Source: CANHEE01 sp043777755
GTDB lineage: Bacteria; Bacteroidota; Bacteroidia; Chitinophagales; Saprospiraceae
Direction: 5' to 3'
NCBI GenBank assembly: GCA_043777755.1
Contig: JAYWHK010000080.1
Span: 1-31,194 of the forward strand
DNA: 31,194 nt
Shown here one piece after another: positions 31,083-31,194 of the stretch. The notes under the pieces were generated by a model. That model was not told the DNA's origin. It was given only the letters and a program-made list of their open reading frames with translations, and did no database searches. Position numbers and translations under genes: made by a program. Within the stretch, counting starts at the first letter, position 1, and each line of letters opens with the position of its first letter.

Positions 31083-31194
31083 ATGATAAAGACAATGATG
31101 AACTACTTGCGAAAATCTTTACTCCTAAACCTTTTTTTTATATTATTTTTTCAAAATATTAATGCGCAGTTTTATCAGAAATTTGGTGTGAACC
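31083..31194 (+). CDS. Exported protein, N-terminal fragment (cut by window edge)
   Basis: The frame opens MIKTMMNYLRKSLLLNLFFI and continues LFFQNINAQ, a signal peptide cut after NAQ, then FYQKFGVN before the sequence ends (37 complete codons). In-frame ATGs at 31083, 31095 and 31098 are all possible starts; the last gives the neatest signal peptide. A promoter lies just upstream. Too little of the mature protein is visible to assign a family. Confidence 0.65.
   Translation, partial: MIKTMMNYLRKSLLLNLFFILFFQNINAQFYQKFGVN

Overview
The window is AT-rich (by eye about 35% G+C) DNA from a member of the phylum Bacteroidota. Three things point there: a type IX secretion (T9SS) sortase PorU plus a cargo protein with a T9SS C-terminal sorting domain; Bacteroidota-type promoters (TTG, about 19-22 bases, TAnnTTTG) in front of several genes; and typical families such as S46 dipeptidyl-peptidase, FG-GAP/ASPIC lipoprotein and OmpA with thrombospondin-3-like calcium loops. 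Order and genus cannot be fixed from this stretch. Most of it is ordinary chromosome with dense single genes and short operons; no rRNA, tRNA or CRISPR was seen.

Layout. 1-456 is the N-terminal part of an IS4-type transposase cut by the window edge. 542-5049 holds a polyprenol-phosphate-type glycosyltransferase, an MlaE-like lipid-transport permease (both minus strand), then cutC, a TPR protein and a membrane glycosyltransferase (plus strand). 5159-9306 (minus) holds mutS and a DppB/OppB-like permease with a large extracytoplasmic insertion. 9420-16755 (plus) holds rlmN, an S46 peptidase with a DPP11-like specificity residue, and porU.

16886-21839 is the most interesting part: an envelope redox island. 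In order it encodes a Tat-signal Rieske protein, a periplasmic thioredoxin-like protein, ApbE (FAD:protein FMN transferase), a DUF4266 mini-lipoprotein, a DUF3570 outer-membrane beta-barrel, and a T9SS-secreted protein with a C-x4-C-H motif. ApbE, DUF4266 and DUF3570 look like one transcription unit, with a 14-bp-stem hairpin placed immediately before apbE.

21855-31194 holds a two-gene minus-strand unit (a 56-aa protein overlapping a small lipoprotein), a 63-aa protein, a 1108-aa double FG-GAP propeller lipoprotein with an ASPIC/UnbV domain, a small uncharacterised protein, an arginase-fold protein that has lost the metal ligands, a Glu/Leu/Phe/Val dehydrogenase, a strongly promoted OmpA-family protein with a clear terminator, and the start of another exported protein.

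Non-coding structure is unusually rich. There are two copies of a hairpin-bearing element with terminal inverted repeats (17930-18074 and 26134-26240) that share an 11-nt loop, three copies of an unrelated roughly 73-bp intergenic repeat (1436, 20914, 26665), and a 131-bp cloverleaf-like inverted repeat (20781-20911) sitting between an 8-bp tandem repeat and one of those copies. These are the best candidates for something undescribed.
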